64,000 nt of DNA, from contig NZ_LPXO01000005.1 in assembly GCF_001482405.1 (NCBI RefSeq), forward strand, positions 186,001-250,000, read 5' to 3'. Source of the DNA: Pseudoponticoccus marisrubri. Its GTDB lineage: Bacteria > Pseudomonadota > Alphaproteobacteria > Rhodobacterales > Rhodobacteraceae. Below are positions 35,239 to 43,524 of this stretch, in pieces; position 1 is the first letter of the stretch, and every line of letters begins with the position of its first letter. Made by a program: the position numbers and the translations under genes. The notes beneath the pieces were generated by a model that ran no database searches, was not told the origin of the DNA, and saw nothing but the letters and a program-made list of their open reading frames with translations.

Positions 35239-35829
35239 CTATTTGGCCGGTTCCGCAAGCCTGACGGGGTCTCCGAGCACATGCATCAGCCGGTTTGCCC
35301 ATCCAAACAGCGATGCCGACAGGATCAGGTCGAGGATCTCGGCCTCGTCCAGCCCGGCGGCCTTCAGCGCCTCCATGTGTTCCGGCCCGGCCTGCGAGGG
35401 CGTCTCGGACAGGGCGACGGCGAAATCGAAGATCGACCGGTCGCGCGGGCCCAGATCGGCCTTGGCCCCGTCGCGGAACAGGTTGTCGGTGACCTCGGTC
35501 GATTTCTCCAGCTGCGCGTGGCGCATGGCGTGCACGGCGGCGCAATAGATGCAGTGGTTGACCATCGAGGCCCCCAGCGCGCCCAGCTCGCGTTCCGCGC
35601 GGCTCATCCCGCCCTTGTCGTACATGATGGCGTTGAACAGGGGCGAGCGGACCTTGAGGCTCTCGACGTCATGGGCCAGCGTCAGAACGTAGTCCGACAC
35701 CTTGGTGTTCGACGGCGTGACCTTGAGCGCGTCCAGCTGCTCCTGCGTGGCCTCGGCCAGGTCGACGGGCGTCACGCGGGGCTGCCAATGCGGCACGGTG
35801 CGGGTGAACTTGGTGACGACCTTGCTCAT
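35239..35829 (-). CDS. Alkylhydroperoxidase AhpD-like / carboxymuconolactone decarboxylase family protein
   Basis: A 196-residue protein with an AhpD core. The redox motif with CxxC and nearby His is HCIYCAAVHAMRHAQ near residue 95. Its N-terminal 60 residues (WQPRVTPVDLAEATQEQLDA) are an extension seen in a subgroup that occurs as pairs with another CMD protein, as I recall the Avi_7169/Avi_7170-type families. I chose ATG 35829, which overlaps the partner stop by 4 bases. Probably a thiol peroxidase or an auxiliary redox protein for the monooxygenase in the operon. Confidence 0.82.
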   Translation of the reverse strand: MSKVVTKFTRTVPHWQPRVTPVDLAEATQEQLDALKVTPSNTKVSDYVLTLAHDVESLKVRSPLFNAIMYDKGGMSRAERELGALGASMVNHCIYCAAVHAMRHAQLEKSTEVTDNLFRDGAKADLGPRDRSIFDFAVALSETPSQAGPEHMEALKAAGLDEAEILDLILSASLFGWANRLMHVLGDPVRLAEPAK

Positions 35830-36305
35830 GCGCCTGTCCCCTGCATCAGCCGCAGCCCGGCCACGACCCGCAGCTGGTAGGCGAGAAAGGCGTTCAGCTC
35901 GGCCAGCCGGACGATATCGGCATCGGCCACGCCGGCGGCCTGCAGCCCGGCAATGTCCTCGGCGCCGACCTCGCGGGTCTTGGCCGCGACCTTGTCCATG
36001 AACCCCGTCACGGCGGCCAGGCCGTGTGCCGTGCCGTCCTGCGCGGGGTCGGCCAGCGCGGCATACTCGCCCGCGCCCTCGGCATAGCGCTCGGCCAGCG
36101 CGGTCTCGTCGTTCAGCCGTGCGATCCGGGCAGCCAGTGCCGCGCGCAGCGCGTGGCTCCACGGGCCGGCATCCTGCGGGCGCAGCACGGCCTCTTCGGC
36201 GGCCTGCGTCATCTCGAAGATGGTGGCGCGCCCCTCGACGGCGGCGGCGGTCGGCGTGCCGGGCTCCAGCCAGGCGGCGCGCAATGCGGTCGTCTCCAGT
36301 GCCAT
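35826..36305 (-). CDS. CMD-domain partner protein lacking the CxxC motif
   Basis: A 159-residue helical protein. The arrangement of helices, for example WSHALRAALAARIARLNDET and the C-terminal LAELNAFLAYQLRVVAGLRL, fits the CMD/AhpD fold, but there is no CxxC pair and in fact no cysteine in the chain. The start ATG 36305 overlaps the monooxygenase stop (TGATG) and its stop overlaps the AhpD-like start. It probably forms a heteromer with the redox-active partner at 35239-35829. Confidence 0.72.
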   Translation of the reverse strand: MALETTALRAAWLEPGTPTAAAVEGRATIFEMTQAAEEAVLRPQDAGPWSHALRAALAARIARLNDETALAERYAEGAGEYAALADPAQDGTAHGLAAVTGFMDKVAAKTREVGAEDIAGLQAAGVADADIVRLAELNAFLAYQLRVVAGLRLMQGTGA

Positions 36306-37771
36306 CAGGCCACTTTCCCCTTCCTGTCCTCGGTCTCGAGCACGCTCGGCGTCCATTCGCTGCCGTCGAGCTCGGGCTTGTCGTAGTTCAGCATCGCCTG
36401 CCAGTGCAGGTCGACATCCTCGGCATAGAGCTTGGCGGCCAGTTCGCGCGCCAGCCAGCCGGCGCCTTCCGAGATGCCGGGAATGTCGCCGCTGACCTTG
36501 CCCAGGCTCGCCGAGGCGCCGTAGTTGAAGCAGTAGACATTGGCCAGCCACGGCGCCGTGCCGGGCACCTTCTCGCGGAAGGTGAAATCATCGTTCAGGT
36601 AGGGGAAGCGGCCCAGGTCGCGCGACGGCTCGTCCGCGGGCGGCGTATAGACGTCCTCCCACAGCAGGATGTTGCCGGCCGCCTCGCCGAACTCGGTCCG
36701 CGACAGCGGGTCGATGGTGAAGCCGGTGCCAAGGATGACGAAATCCGCCTCGTAGGAGGTGCCGTCGGCAAAGCCGATCTCGACCGCGGCGTCGCGCTCG
36801 ACCGTGCTCTCGACCGCCTTGCCGAAATGGAAATAGGCGTTGGGATGCCGGCTGACACGGTTGGTCGAGCCATGCGGCGGCGGCGTCTGGGTCGCAAAGG
36901 AATACTGCATGAAGCGCCAGCGCCATTCATCGGGCAGGCTGGCATAGCCGGCGGTGAAGCCGAAGCTGCCGATCCCCATCATCTTGTTGATCGTGGGCAT
37001 CTGCTTGCGGCGGATCAGGTGGCGCACCTCGGCCGCGCCATGTTCCAGCGCCTCGGCGGCATTGTCCACGGCCGAGGCGCCGACGCCCACTACCGCGACG
37101 CGCTTGTCCTTGAGCGCGGCAAAGTCGATCTCGTCGGCGCTATGCGCCCAGAAGCGACGGTCCAGCCCGGAGACGAAGCCGGGGATGTTGGGCTGCCCGG
37201 TGCCGTCGCGGCCCGTGGCAAAGACCAGCTTGCGGCACAGGATCGAGCTTTCCGCGGCGCCCGACAGGTGCAGGCGCAGCAGGTCGCCCTCGGGCTCCAC
37301 TCGGTCGACCGAGACGCCGTTCTCGATCGGGATCTCCAGCGTGGTCCGATACCATTGCAGGTACTCCATCCACATCGGGCGCGGGATCTTGTCCAGCGCC
37401 TCCCAGGCCTCGGTGCCGAACTGCGCGCGGTACCACGCCTGGAAACTCAGCGCGCCATGGCCATAGGCCGGGCCGGTCAGCTCCTTGGGCGAGCGCAGCG
37501 TCTCCATGCGGGCATAGGTCAGCCATGGCCCCTCGCGCCCCGCCGGGGCGCGGTCGAGCACGCGCATGTTGTGCATGCCACCGGTCTTGAGCGCCATCCA
37601 CGCCACCATGCCGCACATGCCGCCGCCGATGATGACCACGTCGCTGACCCCGTCCCGGCGCGGCACCCAGTCCTTGCCGGGCCAGCAGAGGAATTTCAGG
37701 TCCTCGTGCAGCCGGGCCTCCAGCGCGGGCAGGCCCTGGCCGTCGATCGGGGTGATGGGGTCATGTGTCAT
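36305..37771 (-). CDS. Flavin-containing monooxygenase-type NAD(P)/FAD oxidoreductase
   Basis: A 488-residue flavoprotein. The FAD motif is DVVIIGGGMCGMVAWMAL near residue 45, the second nucleotide fold is VAVVGVGASAVDNAAEALE near residue 215, and VILGTGFTID near residue 350 is the ATG-like motif of FMO/Baeyer-Villiger relatives. The start is ATG 37771; the 10-residue extension to 37801 is not needed. It probably oxygenates an S- or N-containing compound, given the PLP enzyme and redox proteins in the same operon. Substrate unknown. Confidence 0.85.
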   Translation of the reverse strand: MTHDPITPIDGQGLPALEARLHEDLKFLCWPGKDWVPRRDGVSDVVIIGGGMCGMVAWMALKTGGMHNMRVLDRAPAGREGPWLTYARMETLRSPKELTGPAYGHGALSFQAWYRAQFGTEAWEALDKIPRPMWMEYLQWYRTTLEIPIENGVSVDRVEPEGDLLRLHLSGAAESSILCRKLVFATGRDGTGQPNIPGFVSGLDRRFWAHSADEIDFAALKDKRVAVVGVGASAVDNAAEALEHGAAEVRHLIRRKQMPTINKMMGIGSFGFTAGYASLPDEWRWRFMQYSFATQTPPPHGSTNRVSRHPNAYFHFGKAVESTVERDAAVEIGFADGTSYEADFVILGTGFTIDPLSRTEFGEAAGNILLWEDVYTPPADEPSRDLGRFPYLNDDFTFREKVPGTAPWLANVYCFNYGASASLGKVSGDIPGISEGAGWLARELAAKLYAEDVDLHWQAMLNYDKPELDGSEWTPSVLETEDRKGKVA

Positions 37772-37812
37772 ATGCGTCTTTCCTGTAGATGTCCTGTCCA
37801 CCCGTGCCTCGG

Positions 37813-39159
37813 TCAGGCCGGTCGGCTGCCCGACCAGTCCGGGTGGAGATCGTCGATATGGAAGGCGTGCGCGTGGCGGTGCCGTGGCCCGTGGGCCGGC
37901 GCCTCGCGCAGATGCGGGTGATCGGCCGGCAGCTCGGGGTGGTCATGTTCGCGCCGCACGGGGTCGGTGGCGGGCCAGACCCGCGTTGCCAGCAGGGCGG
38001 TGCCGACGGTCAGGCCCGACAGGACCAGCAGCGCGGGCTCCAGCCCGGCGCGCGCGCCCAGCTCGCCCGCCAGCGGATAGGCCAGCAGCCAGCCCGCATG
38101 CGACAGCGAGAACTGCGCGGCAAAGACCGCCGGCCGGTCCGCCGCCCGGGCCGAGCGCGCGATGACCAGCCCCCCGGGGGTCAGCACCAGCGAGGCGGCC
38201 AGCCCGAACCCGGTCCAGAGCGCCATGTGCCCGGCATAGCCCAGCGGCAGCACGATCAGCAGGCCGAGCGCAGCATGCATCAGCGCGCCGGTGACCATGG
38301 CGCGCCGCTCGTCCAGCGCCTCGACCACGCGGGGCACCGCCACCGCGCCGATCGCCGCGCCCAGCCCGTAGAAGGCCATCAGGATCGGGAAATGCCGCTC
38401 GGCATCGCCCAGCCGCGTGCTGGCCACGACGACCGAGTTGACCAGCACCCAGCCCATGCTGAGCGAGAGGGCGAGGTTCAGCAGGAACAGCCCGCGCAGC
38501 CGCGGCGTGTGGCGATAGATCCGCAGCCCGTTGAGCGCGCGTGCGAGGAACGGGCCCTTGCCACGGTCCCGCGCGTCCGGCGGAAAGCGCGTGATCGTCA
38601 GCGCGAGGATCGAGCCGGTGAAGGCCAGCGCGGCGACCCAGAAGAGGTATTGCGCGGCCACCAGCTGCAGCACCATGGCGGCGATCACCGGGCTCAGCAC
38701 GGATTCCAGCGTGTAGGCGATGCGCGACCAGACCAGCGCCCGGCTGTAGACGCGTTCTTCGGGCAGAACATCGGGGATCACCGACTGGAACAGCGGCGTG
38801 AAACCGGAGGAGACCGCGAAGAAGACCAGCGCCAGCGCCGCGATCTGCCAAGTCTGGTCGGCATAGGCCATGGGCAGCAGCAGCAGCATGCGCCCGACAT
38901 CCAGCCCGATCATCACCCGCTTGCGCGGGCGGCCGGCAAACAGCGCCTCGGCCAGCGGGGCGATGGCCACGTAAGCCACCATCTTGACCGCCAGCAGGAA
39001 CCCCAGGATCTGCCCGGCCGCCTCCGCGCCGCCGATCCGGTAGGCGGCCAGCGACATGGCCACCGTCATCAGGCCGATCGCCAGAAGCGAGAAGACCTGC
39101 CCGGCAAACAGCGTGCGGAAAGACGGGTTGGCAATCGGGCTGATCCGGGTTTCGGTCAT
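37813..39159 (-). CDS. MFS transporter with histidine-rich C-terminal tail
   Basis: A 448-residue major facilitator with about 12 helices, the first pair in FAGQVFSLLAIGLMTVAMSL and the MFS loop in ALFAGRPRKRVMIGLDVGR near residue 75. The last 45 residues form a cytoplasmic tail with ten histidines (for example EHDHPELPADHPHL and HGPRHRHAHAFHIDDLH). Such tails are known from nickel and other metal exporters (NreB-like). Its start overlaps the stop of the PLP enzyme gene by 4 bases, so the two are made together. Substrate could be a metal, a metal chelate or the pathway compound. Confidence 0.85.
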   Translation of the reverse strand: MTETRISPIANPSFRTLFAGQVFSLLAIGLMTVAMSLAAYRIGGAEAAGQILGFLLAVKMVAYVAIAPLAEALFAGRPRKRVMIGLDVGRMLLLLPMAYADQTWQIAALALVFFAVSSGFTPLFQSVIPDVLPEERVYSRALVWSRIAYTLESVLSPVIAAMVLQLVAAQYLFWVAALAFTGSILALTITRFPPDARDRGKGPFLARALNGLRIYRHTPRLRGLFLLNLALSLSMGWVLVNSVVVASTRLGDAERHFPILMAFYGLGAAIGAVAVPRVVEALDERRAMVTGALMHAALGLLIVLPLGYAGHMALWTGFGLAASLVLTPGGLVIARSARAADRPAVFAAQFSLSHAGWLLAYPLAGELGARAGLEPALLVLSGLTVGTALLATRVWPATDPVRREHDHPELPADHPHLREAPAHGPRHRHAHAFHIDDLHPDWSGSRPA

Positions 39160-40616
39160 GAGGCGAGCGAATCCTTCGGCAGATGATGGGCGCGGAACCG
39201 GGCGGTACTGGCGTCTACGCGATAGTCATCCACATAGTCTGGGGCGATCCGCGCCAGATTGTCCACCGCCTCGATGATCAAATCTGCTTTGGCATCCGTC
39301 ATCAGCGCCGACAGGTTCAGCCGCACCCAGCCGGGTTTTGCGGTCTCTTCACCGTTCTCCAACGCCGCGATCGTGGCCTCCGATTCGGCCTGGCCCAGAC
39401 CCAGCAGCCGGTGACCGTAGGGCCCCGCGCAGGCGCAGCCGCCGCGCGCCTGCACACCGGTCAGGTCGCTGAGCAGCCGGGTGAAGAACTGGTGATGCAC
39501 CAGCCCGCCCGCGCCGTCGCGCACCCGGAAGGAAAAGATCGGCAGGGCCGGGGCATCCGGGACCCCCAGAAGCTCGATCCGGTCATTGCGCGACCAGACT
39601 TCCAGCGCGCGGGCGCGCAGCGCCGCGTGACGGGTGCCCAGCCAGTCCTGCCCCAGCGCCTCCTTGACCAGCATGGCCAGCGCGGCGCGGATGTCGCCGG
39701 TGACATTGGGCGTGCCGCCCTCCTCGCGCGCCGAGAGGCTGTCCGAATAGACATGCCCCCAGGGCGAGACGAAACTGACCGTGCCGCCGCCGGGGAGAGT
39801 CGGCGTGGCACGGCGGGCGATCCCGTCGCGGATGACCGCGACCCCACTGGACCCAGGACCGCCGGGAAACTTGTGCACCGAGAAGACGATGGCATCTTTC
39901 TGCGCGTCGGTGCCGGCCTTCATGTCCATCGGCGCATAGGGACCGGCACAGCCGTAATCCCAGATCGCCAGTGCGCCCTGCGCCCGCAGCGCCCGCGTGA
40001 CGGCATCCACATCTGTCAGGATGCCGGTCACGTTCGAGGCCGCCGAGAAACTGCCCACGATCCGCGCCGCGCCCTGCGCGTCCCGCAGCGCGCGGGCGAG
40101 GTCGTCCATGTCGACGCCGCCGCCCGGCGCCTCGGCGATCTCGATCACCTCGGCGCCGCTCTCGCGCCAGGGCAGGATGTTGGAATGATGCTCGTAGGGG
40201 CCGGTCAGCACGACCACGCGCTGCCCCGCCGCCACCAGACCCGCAAGGTCCAGCAGGCCCACGATGCGGTTCAGCCCGGCGGTGGAGCCCGCCCCGGTGA
40301 ACACGACGCTCATGCCCGGCGCCGCCCCGGTCAGGCGCGCGATCTCGGCCCGGGCGGCCTCACGCAGGCGGGTCATGTACTCGCCGCAATAGGAGGCCTG
40401 GGTGTGGGTGTTGGCGTAATAGGGCAGGACGCGGTCGCGGATGAAATCCTCGACCTGCGCCAGCGCCCGCCCCGAGGCCACGTAATCGGCATAGATCAGC
40501 GGGCGCGGGCCATAGGGCCCGTCGATCCGCACATCCTCGCCGATCAGCCCCTCGCGCAGCCGCTCGTGCAGGTCCGGCTTGGCCAACATGGCCTTGAATT
40601 CGTCCAGCGCAGTCAT
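39156..40616 (-). CDS. Class V aminotransferase-fold PLP enzyme (cysteine desulfurase-like)
   Basis: A 486-residue PLP enzyme of the NifS/SufS/CsdA superfamily. The PLP lysine is in VFSVHKFPGGPGSSG near residue 235. His residues of the cofactor pocket lie in TGPYEHHSNILPWRES. The region of the desulfurase active cysteine reads ARGGCACAGPYGHRLLG near residue 405, so a reactive Cys is present. It is longer than SufS (about 405 residues). I chose ATG 40616. It is divergent from an Lrp regulator and first in the operon with MFS, monooxygenase and CMD genes. It is not next to suf or isc genes, so a catabolic C-S or C-N lyase role is more likely than Fe-S assembly. Confidence 0.83.
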   Translation of the reverse strand: MTALDEFKAMLAKPDLHERLREGLIGEDVRIDGPYGPRPLIYADYVASGRALAQVEDFIRDRVLPYYANTHTQASYCGEYMTRLREAARAEIARLTGAAPGMSVVFTGAGSTAGLNRIVGLLDLAGLVAAGQRVVVLTGPYEHHSNILPWRESGAEVIEIAEAPGGGVDMDDLARALRDAQGAARIVGSFSAASNVTGILTDVDAVTRALRAQGALAIWDYGCAGPYAPMDMKAGTDAQKDAIVFSVHKFPGGPGSSGVAVIRDGIARRATPTLPGGGTVSFVSPWGHVYSDSLSAREEGGTPNVTGDIRAALAMLVKEALGQDWLGTRHAALRARALEVWSRNDRIELLGVPDAPALPIFSFRVRDGAGGLVHHQFFTRLLSDLTGVQARGGCACAGPYGHRLLGLGQAESEATIAALENGEETAKPGWVRLNLSALMTDAKADLIIEAVDNLARIAPDYVDDYRVDASTARFRAHHLPKDSLAS

Positions 40617-40653
40617 GTCATCCCCTGATTTGACACGCACATGATGACGCGAA

Positions 40654-40685
40654 AATCGCAAAAATCTTCACAGTTCTTTGCGATT
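40654..40685. promoter_or_regulatory. Inverted repeat in the divergent Lrp/PLP-enzyme promoter
   Basis: AATCGCAAA (40654-40662) and TTTGCGATT (40677-40685) are perfect 9-bp arms 14 bp apart, in an AT-rich stretch unlike its surroundings. Centre to centre they are 23 bp (about two helix turns), which suits a dimeric Lrp/AsnC protein. Likely operator for both directions. Confidence 0.65.
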
Positions 40686-40717
40686 GCATTCCCGATTTTG
40701 GGTCATATGATCGGCAC

Positions 40718-41182
40718 ATGGCACATAAACTGGATCATTTTGACTGCCGCCTCCTGGAAGAGCTTCAACGCGATGCCGGCCAGTCCCAGCGCGCGTTGGC
40801 CGACAAGGTCGGGCTGTCGCAGAACGCCTGCTGGCGCAGGCTCAAGGCGCTGGAGGCCTCGGGCGCGATCCGCAACCGCACGGTGGTGATCGACCGCGAA
40901 AGCCTGGGCGGCGGGTTCGTCGTCTTCTCGCTGGTCAAGACGCGGCACCACTCGGCCGACTGGCTGCGCCAGTTCCGCAACCATGTCTCGGCCATCCCCG
41001 AGGTGATCGATTTCTTCCGCATCGGCGGCGAATACGACTACCTGCTCAAGATCGTGGCGCGCGACATGGCCGGCTATGACGATGTCTACAAGCGGCTGAT
41101 CGAGAATATCGAGCTGGAGACCGTGACCTCGTATTTCGCCATGGAGGCGATCGAGGAGCAGCGCCCGATCCCGCTCAGGTGA
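40718..41182 (+). CDS. Lrp/AsnC-family transcriptional regulator
   Basis: A 154-residue regulator. The N-terminal helix-turn-helix is SQRALADKVGLSQNACWRRL near residue 22, followed by the RAM ligand-binding domain with the Gly-rich turn FFRIGGEYDYLLKIVARDM near residue 102. It is divergent from the PLP enzyme operon and probably senses an amino acid substrate of that operon. Convergent with tdh, 15 bases apart. Confidence 0.92.
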   Translation: MAHKLDHFDCRLLEELQRDAGQSQRALADKVGLSQNACWRRLKALEASGAIRNRTVVIDRESLGGGFVVFSLVKTRHHSADWLRQFRNHVSAIPEVIDFFRIGGEYDYLLKIVARDMAGYDDVYKRLIENIELETVTSYFAMEAIEEQRPIPLR

Positions 41183-41197
41183 CCGGGCGCGTCGACC

Positions 41198-42244
41198 CTA
41201 GCGCCAGTTCAGAACCACCTTGCCCGACTGGCCGGATTTCATCGCGGCAAAGCCATCGCGGAAGGCGTCGACATCCATCCGGTGGGTGATGACGCGGCTC
41301 ACGTCCAGCCCGTTCTGCAACATGGCGATCATCTTGTACCAGGTCTCGAACATCTCGCGGCCGTAGACGCCCTTGATGGTGATGGCCTTGAAGACGATGC
41401 GCGACCAGTCGACGGGCGACTTGCCCGGCGGGATGCCCAGAAGCGCGATCTTGCCGCCCATGATCAGGCTCTCGACCATCTGGTCCAGCGCCTGCTGGCT
41501 GCCCGACATCTCCAGCCCGACATCGAAACCCTGTTTCATGCCCAGCTCGGCAATCACGTCGCGCAGCTCTTCGTGGCGGACGTCGACGGTGCGGATGTTG
41601 CGGCAGACATGGGCGGCCAGCTTGAGCCGGTCGGGGTTGATGTCGGTGATGACCACGTGGCGCGCGCCGGCATGGCGGGCCACGGCGGCGGCCATGATCC
41701 CGATGGGGCCCGCGCCGGTGATCAGCACGTCCTCGCCCAGCAGGTCGAAGCTCAGCGCCGTGTGCACCGCGTTGCCGAGCGGATCGAGGATCGCCCCGAT
41801 CTCGTCGGGGATGTCGTCGGGCAGCGGCACCACGTTGAAGGCGGGCAGCTTGACATATTCGGCAAAGGCGCCCTGCACGTTGACCCCGATGCCGCGCGTG
41901 CCGGGATCAAGGTGGAACTTGCCCGACCGGCTCTGCCGGCTTTCGGTGCCCACCACGTGCCCCTCGCCCGAGCAGCGCTGCCCGATCTCCAGCCCGGTCA
42001 CGTTGCGTCCGATCTCGACGATCTCGCCGGCGAATTCATGGCCGGTGATCAGCGGCACCGGGATCGTGGCCTGCGCCCAGGCGTCCCAGTTCCAGATATG
42101 GATGTCGGTGCCGCAGATGCCGGTGGCGTTCACCCGGATCAGCACCTCGTCCGGACCGATCTCGGGGACCGGGGCCTGCACCATCCACAGGCCTTCCTCA
42201 GGGCGCGACTTTTCCAGCGCTTTCATCGTGTTGGGCAGGCTCAT
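41198..42244 (-). CDS. tdh: L-threonine 3-dehydrogenase
   Basis: A 348-residue zinc-type alcohol dehydrogenase. It converts L-threonine to 2-amino-3-oxobutyrate with NAD. Catalytic zinc ligands lie in TGICGTDIH (Cys near 44) and [10 protein letters not shown] (His near 69), and the Rossmann motif is [19 protein letters not shown]. The region that holds the four structural-zinc cysteines in the E. coli enzyme reads [20 protein letters not shown] here and has none. Its ATG overlaps the kbl stop by 4 bases, as expected for the two-step pathway. Confidence 0.93.
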   Translation of the reverse strand: MSLPNTMKALEKSRPEEGLWMVQAPVPEIGPDEVLIRVNATGICGTDIHIWNWDAWAQATIPVPLITGHEFAGEIVEIGRNVTGLEIGQRCSGEGHVVGTESRQSRSGKFHLDPGTRGIGVNVQGAFAEYVKLPAFNVVPLPDDIPDEIGAILDPLGNAVHTALSFDLLGEDVLITGAGPIGIMAAAVARHAGARHVVITDINPDRLKLAAHVCRNIRTVDVRHEELRDVIAELGMKQGFDVGLEMSGSQQALDQMVESLIMGGKIALLGIPPGKSPVDWSRIVFKAITIKGVYGREMFETWYKMIAMLQNGLDVSRVITHRMDVDAFRDGFAAMKSGQSGKVVLNWR

Positions 42245-43428
42245 GCGATCACTCCCAGGTCGCGGCCGACCTTTGCAAAGGCGGCCAGGGCGCGGTCCAG
42301 CTGGTCGGTGGTCAGTGCCGCGTTCATCTGCGTGCGGATGCGCGCCTGTCCATGGGGCACGACCGGGTAGAAGAAGCCCGAGACATAGACCCCTTCCTCG
42401 AACAGGCCCGCGGCCATTTTCTGCGCCAGGGGCGCCTCGCCCAGCATGACGGGGATGATCGGATGCTCGCCCTCCAGCAGGTCGAAGCCCAGATCGCTGA
42501 GGCCCTTGCGCCAGTAGGCCGCGTTATCGAACAGCCGCGCGCGGCGGTCGGCCCCCTCCTCGACAAGGCGGATCGCCTCGATCCCCGCGGCCACGATCGA
42601 GGGCGGCAGCGCGTTCGAGAAGAGGTAGGGCCGCGCGCGCTGGCGCAGCAGGTCGATCACCGGTTGCGGGCCGGCGATATAGCCCCCCAGCGCACCGCCA
42701 AGCGCCTTGCCCAGCGTGCCGGTCAGGATGTCCACGTCGACGCCGAAATAATCCGGCGTGCCTGCGCCGCGCGGCCCCATGAAGCCGGTCGCGTGGCAGT
42801 CATCGACCATCACCACCGCATCGTATTGCTCGGCCAGCCGCGTGATCTCGGGCAGGTTGGCCAGGTAGCCATCCATCGAGAAGACGCCGTCGGTGGCGAT
42901 CATCACGTGCCGGGCGCCGGCCTCGCGGGCCGCCTTCAGCTTGGCCTCGAGATCGGCCATGTCATTGTTGGCATAACGGTAGCGCTGCGCCTTGCACAGG
43001 CGGATCCCGTCGATGATCGAGGCATGGTTGAGCGCGTCCGAGACGATGGCGTCCTCGGGGCCCAGCAGAGGCTCGAACAGCCCGCCATTGGCGTCGAAAC
43101 AGGCGGCAAACAGGATCGAGTCCTCCTTGCCCAGGAAGGCGGCCAGCTTCTGCTCCAGCGCGCGGTGCAGGTCCTGCGTGCCGCAGATGAACCGGACCGA
43201 GGCCATGCCGAACCCCTTGTCGCGCATCGCCTCGCAGGCCGCGCGTTCCAGATCGGGGTGATCGGCGAGGCCGAGATAGTTGTTGGCGCACAGGTTGATC
43301 ACCTCGTGATCGCCCACCGCGATTTCCGCCCGTTGGGGCGAGGTGATCATTCGCTCGCGTTTCATCAGGCCGTCGGCCTCGATCCCGGCCAGCGTGTCCT
43401 GCAGATGGGTGATGAAACGGTCGGACAT
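42241..43428 (-). CDS. kbl: Glycine C-acetyltransferase (2-amino-3-ketobutyrate CoA ligase)
   Basis: A 395-residue PLP enzyme of the alpha-oxoamine synthase family. It splits 2-amino-3-oxobutyrate with CoA to glycine and acetyl-CoA. It has [14 protein letters not shown] near residue 45, the cofactor Asp in [13 protein letters not shown] near residue 210 and the PLP lysine in [18 protein letters not shown] near residue 245. ATG 43428 has CAGGAGGG upstream. First gene of kbl-tdh and divergent, across two operator copies, from nothing; the XRE-cupin gene upstream is on the same strand. Confidence 0.95.
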   Translation of the reverse strand: MSDRFITHLQDTLAGIEADGLMKRERMITSPQRAEIAVGDHEVINLCANNYLGLADHPDLERAACEAMRDKGFGMASVRFICGTQDLHRALEQKLAAFLGKEDSILFAACFDANGGLFEPLLGPEDAIVSDALNHASIIDGIRLCKAQRYRYANNDMADLEAKLKAAREAGARHVMIATDGVFSMDGYLANLPEITRLAEQYDAVVMVDDCHATGFMGPRGAGTPDYFGVDVDILTGTLGKALGGALGGYIAGPQPVIDLLRQRARPYLFSNALPPSIVAAGIEAIRLVEEGADRRARLFDNAAYWRKGLSDLGFDLLEGEHPIIPVMLGEAPLAQKMAAGLFEEGVYVSGFFYPVVPHGQARIRTQMNAALTTDQLDRALAAFAKVGRDLGVIA

Positions 43429-43466
43429 GAGACCCTCCTGATGATGTTCGGCACACGTCTAGCATA

Positions 43467-43482
43467 GCGGACGCGCATCCGC
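43467..43482. promoter_or_regulatory. kbl-tdh operator copy 1
   Basis: GCGGACGCGCATCCGC: inverted arms GCGGA and TCCGC with 6 bp between. 38 bases upstream of the kbl ATG. A second copy lies 35 bp away at 43502-43517. Confidence 0.7.
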
Positions 43483-43501
43483 AATCCGGGAATACAGTAT
43501 C

Positions 43502-43517
43502 GCGGACGCATATCCGC
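43502..43517. promoter_or_regulatory. kbl-tdh operator copy 2
   Basis: GCGGACGCATATCCGC: same arms and spacer length as copy 1, differing at two inner bases. It lies 7 bases past the stop of the XRE-cupin gene (minus strand). The two centres are 35 bp apart, about 3.3 turns. Confidence 0.7.
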
Positions 43518-43524
43518 TATAGCG

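Noticed and set aside
39156-40616. SufS/IscS for iron-sulfur assembly
   Set aside because: The chain is about 80 residues longer, no suf or isc genes adjoin, and the active-site region differs; context is catabolic.
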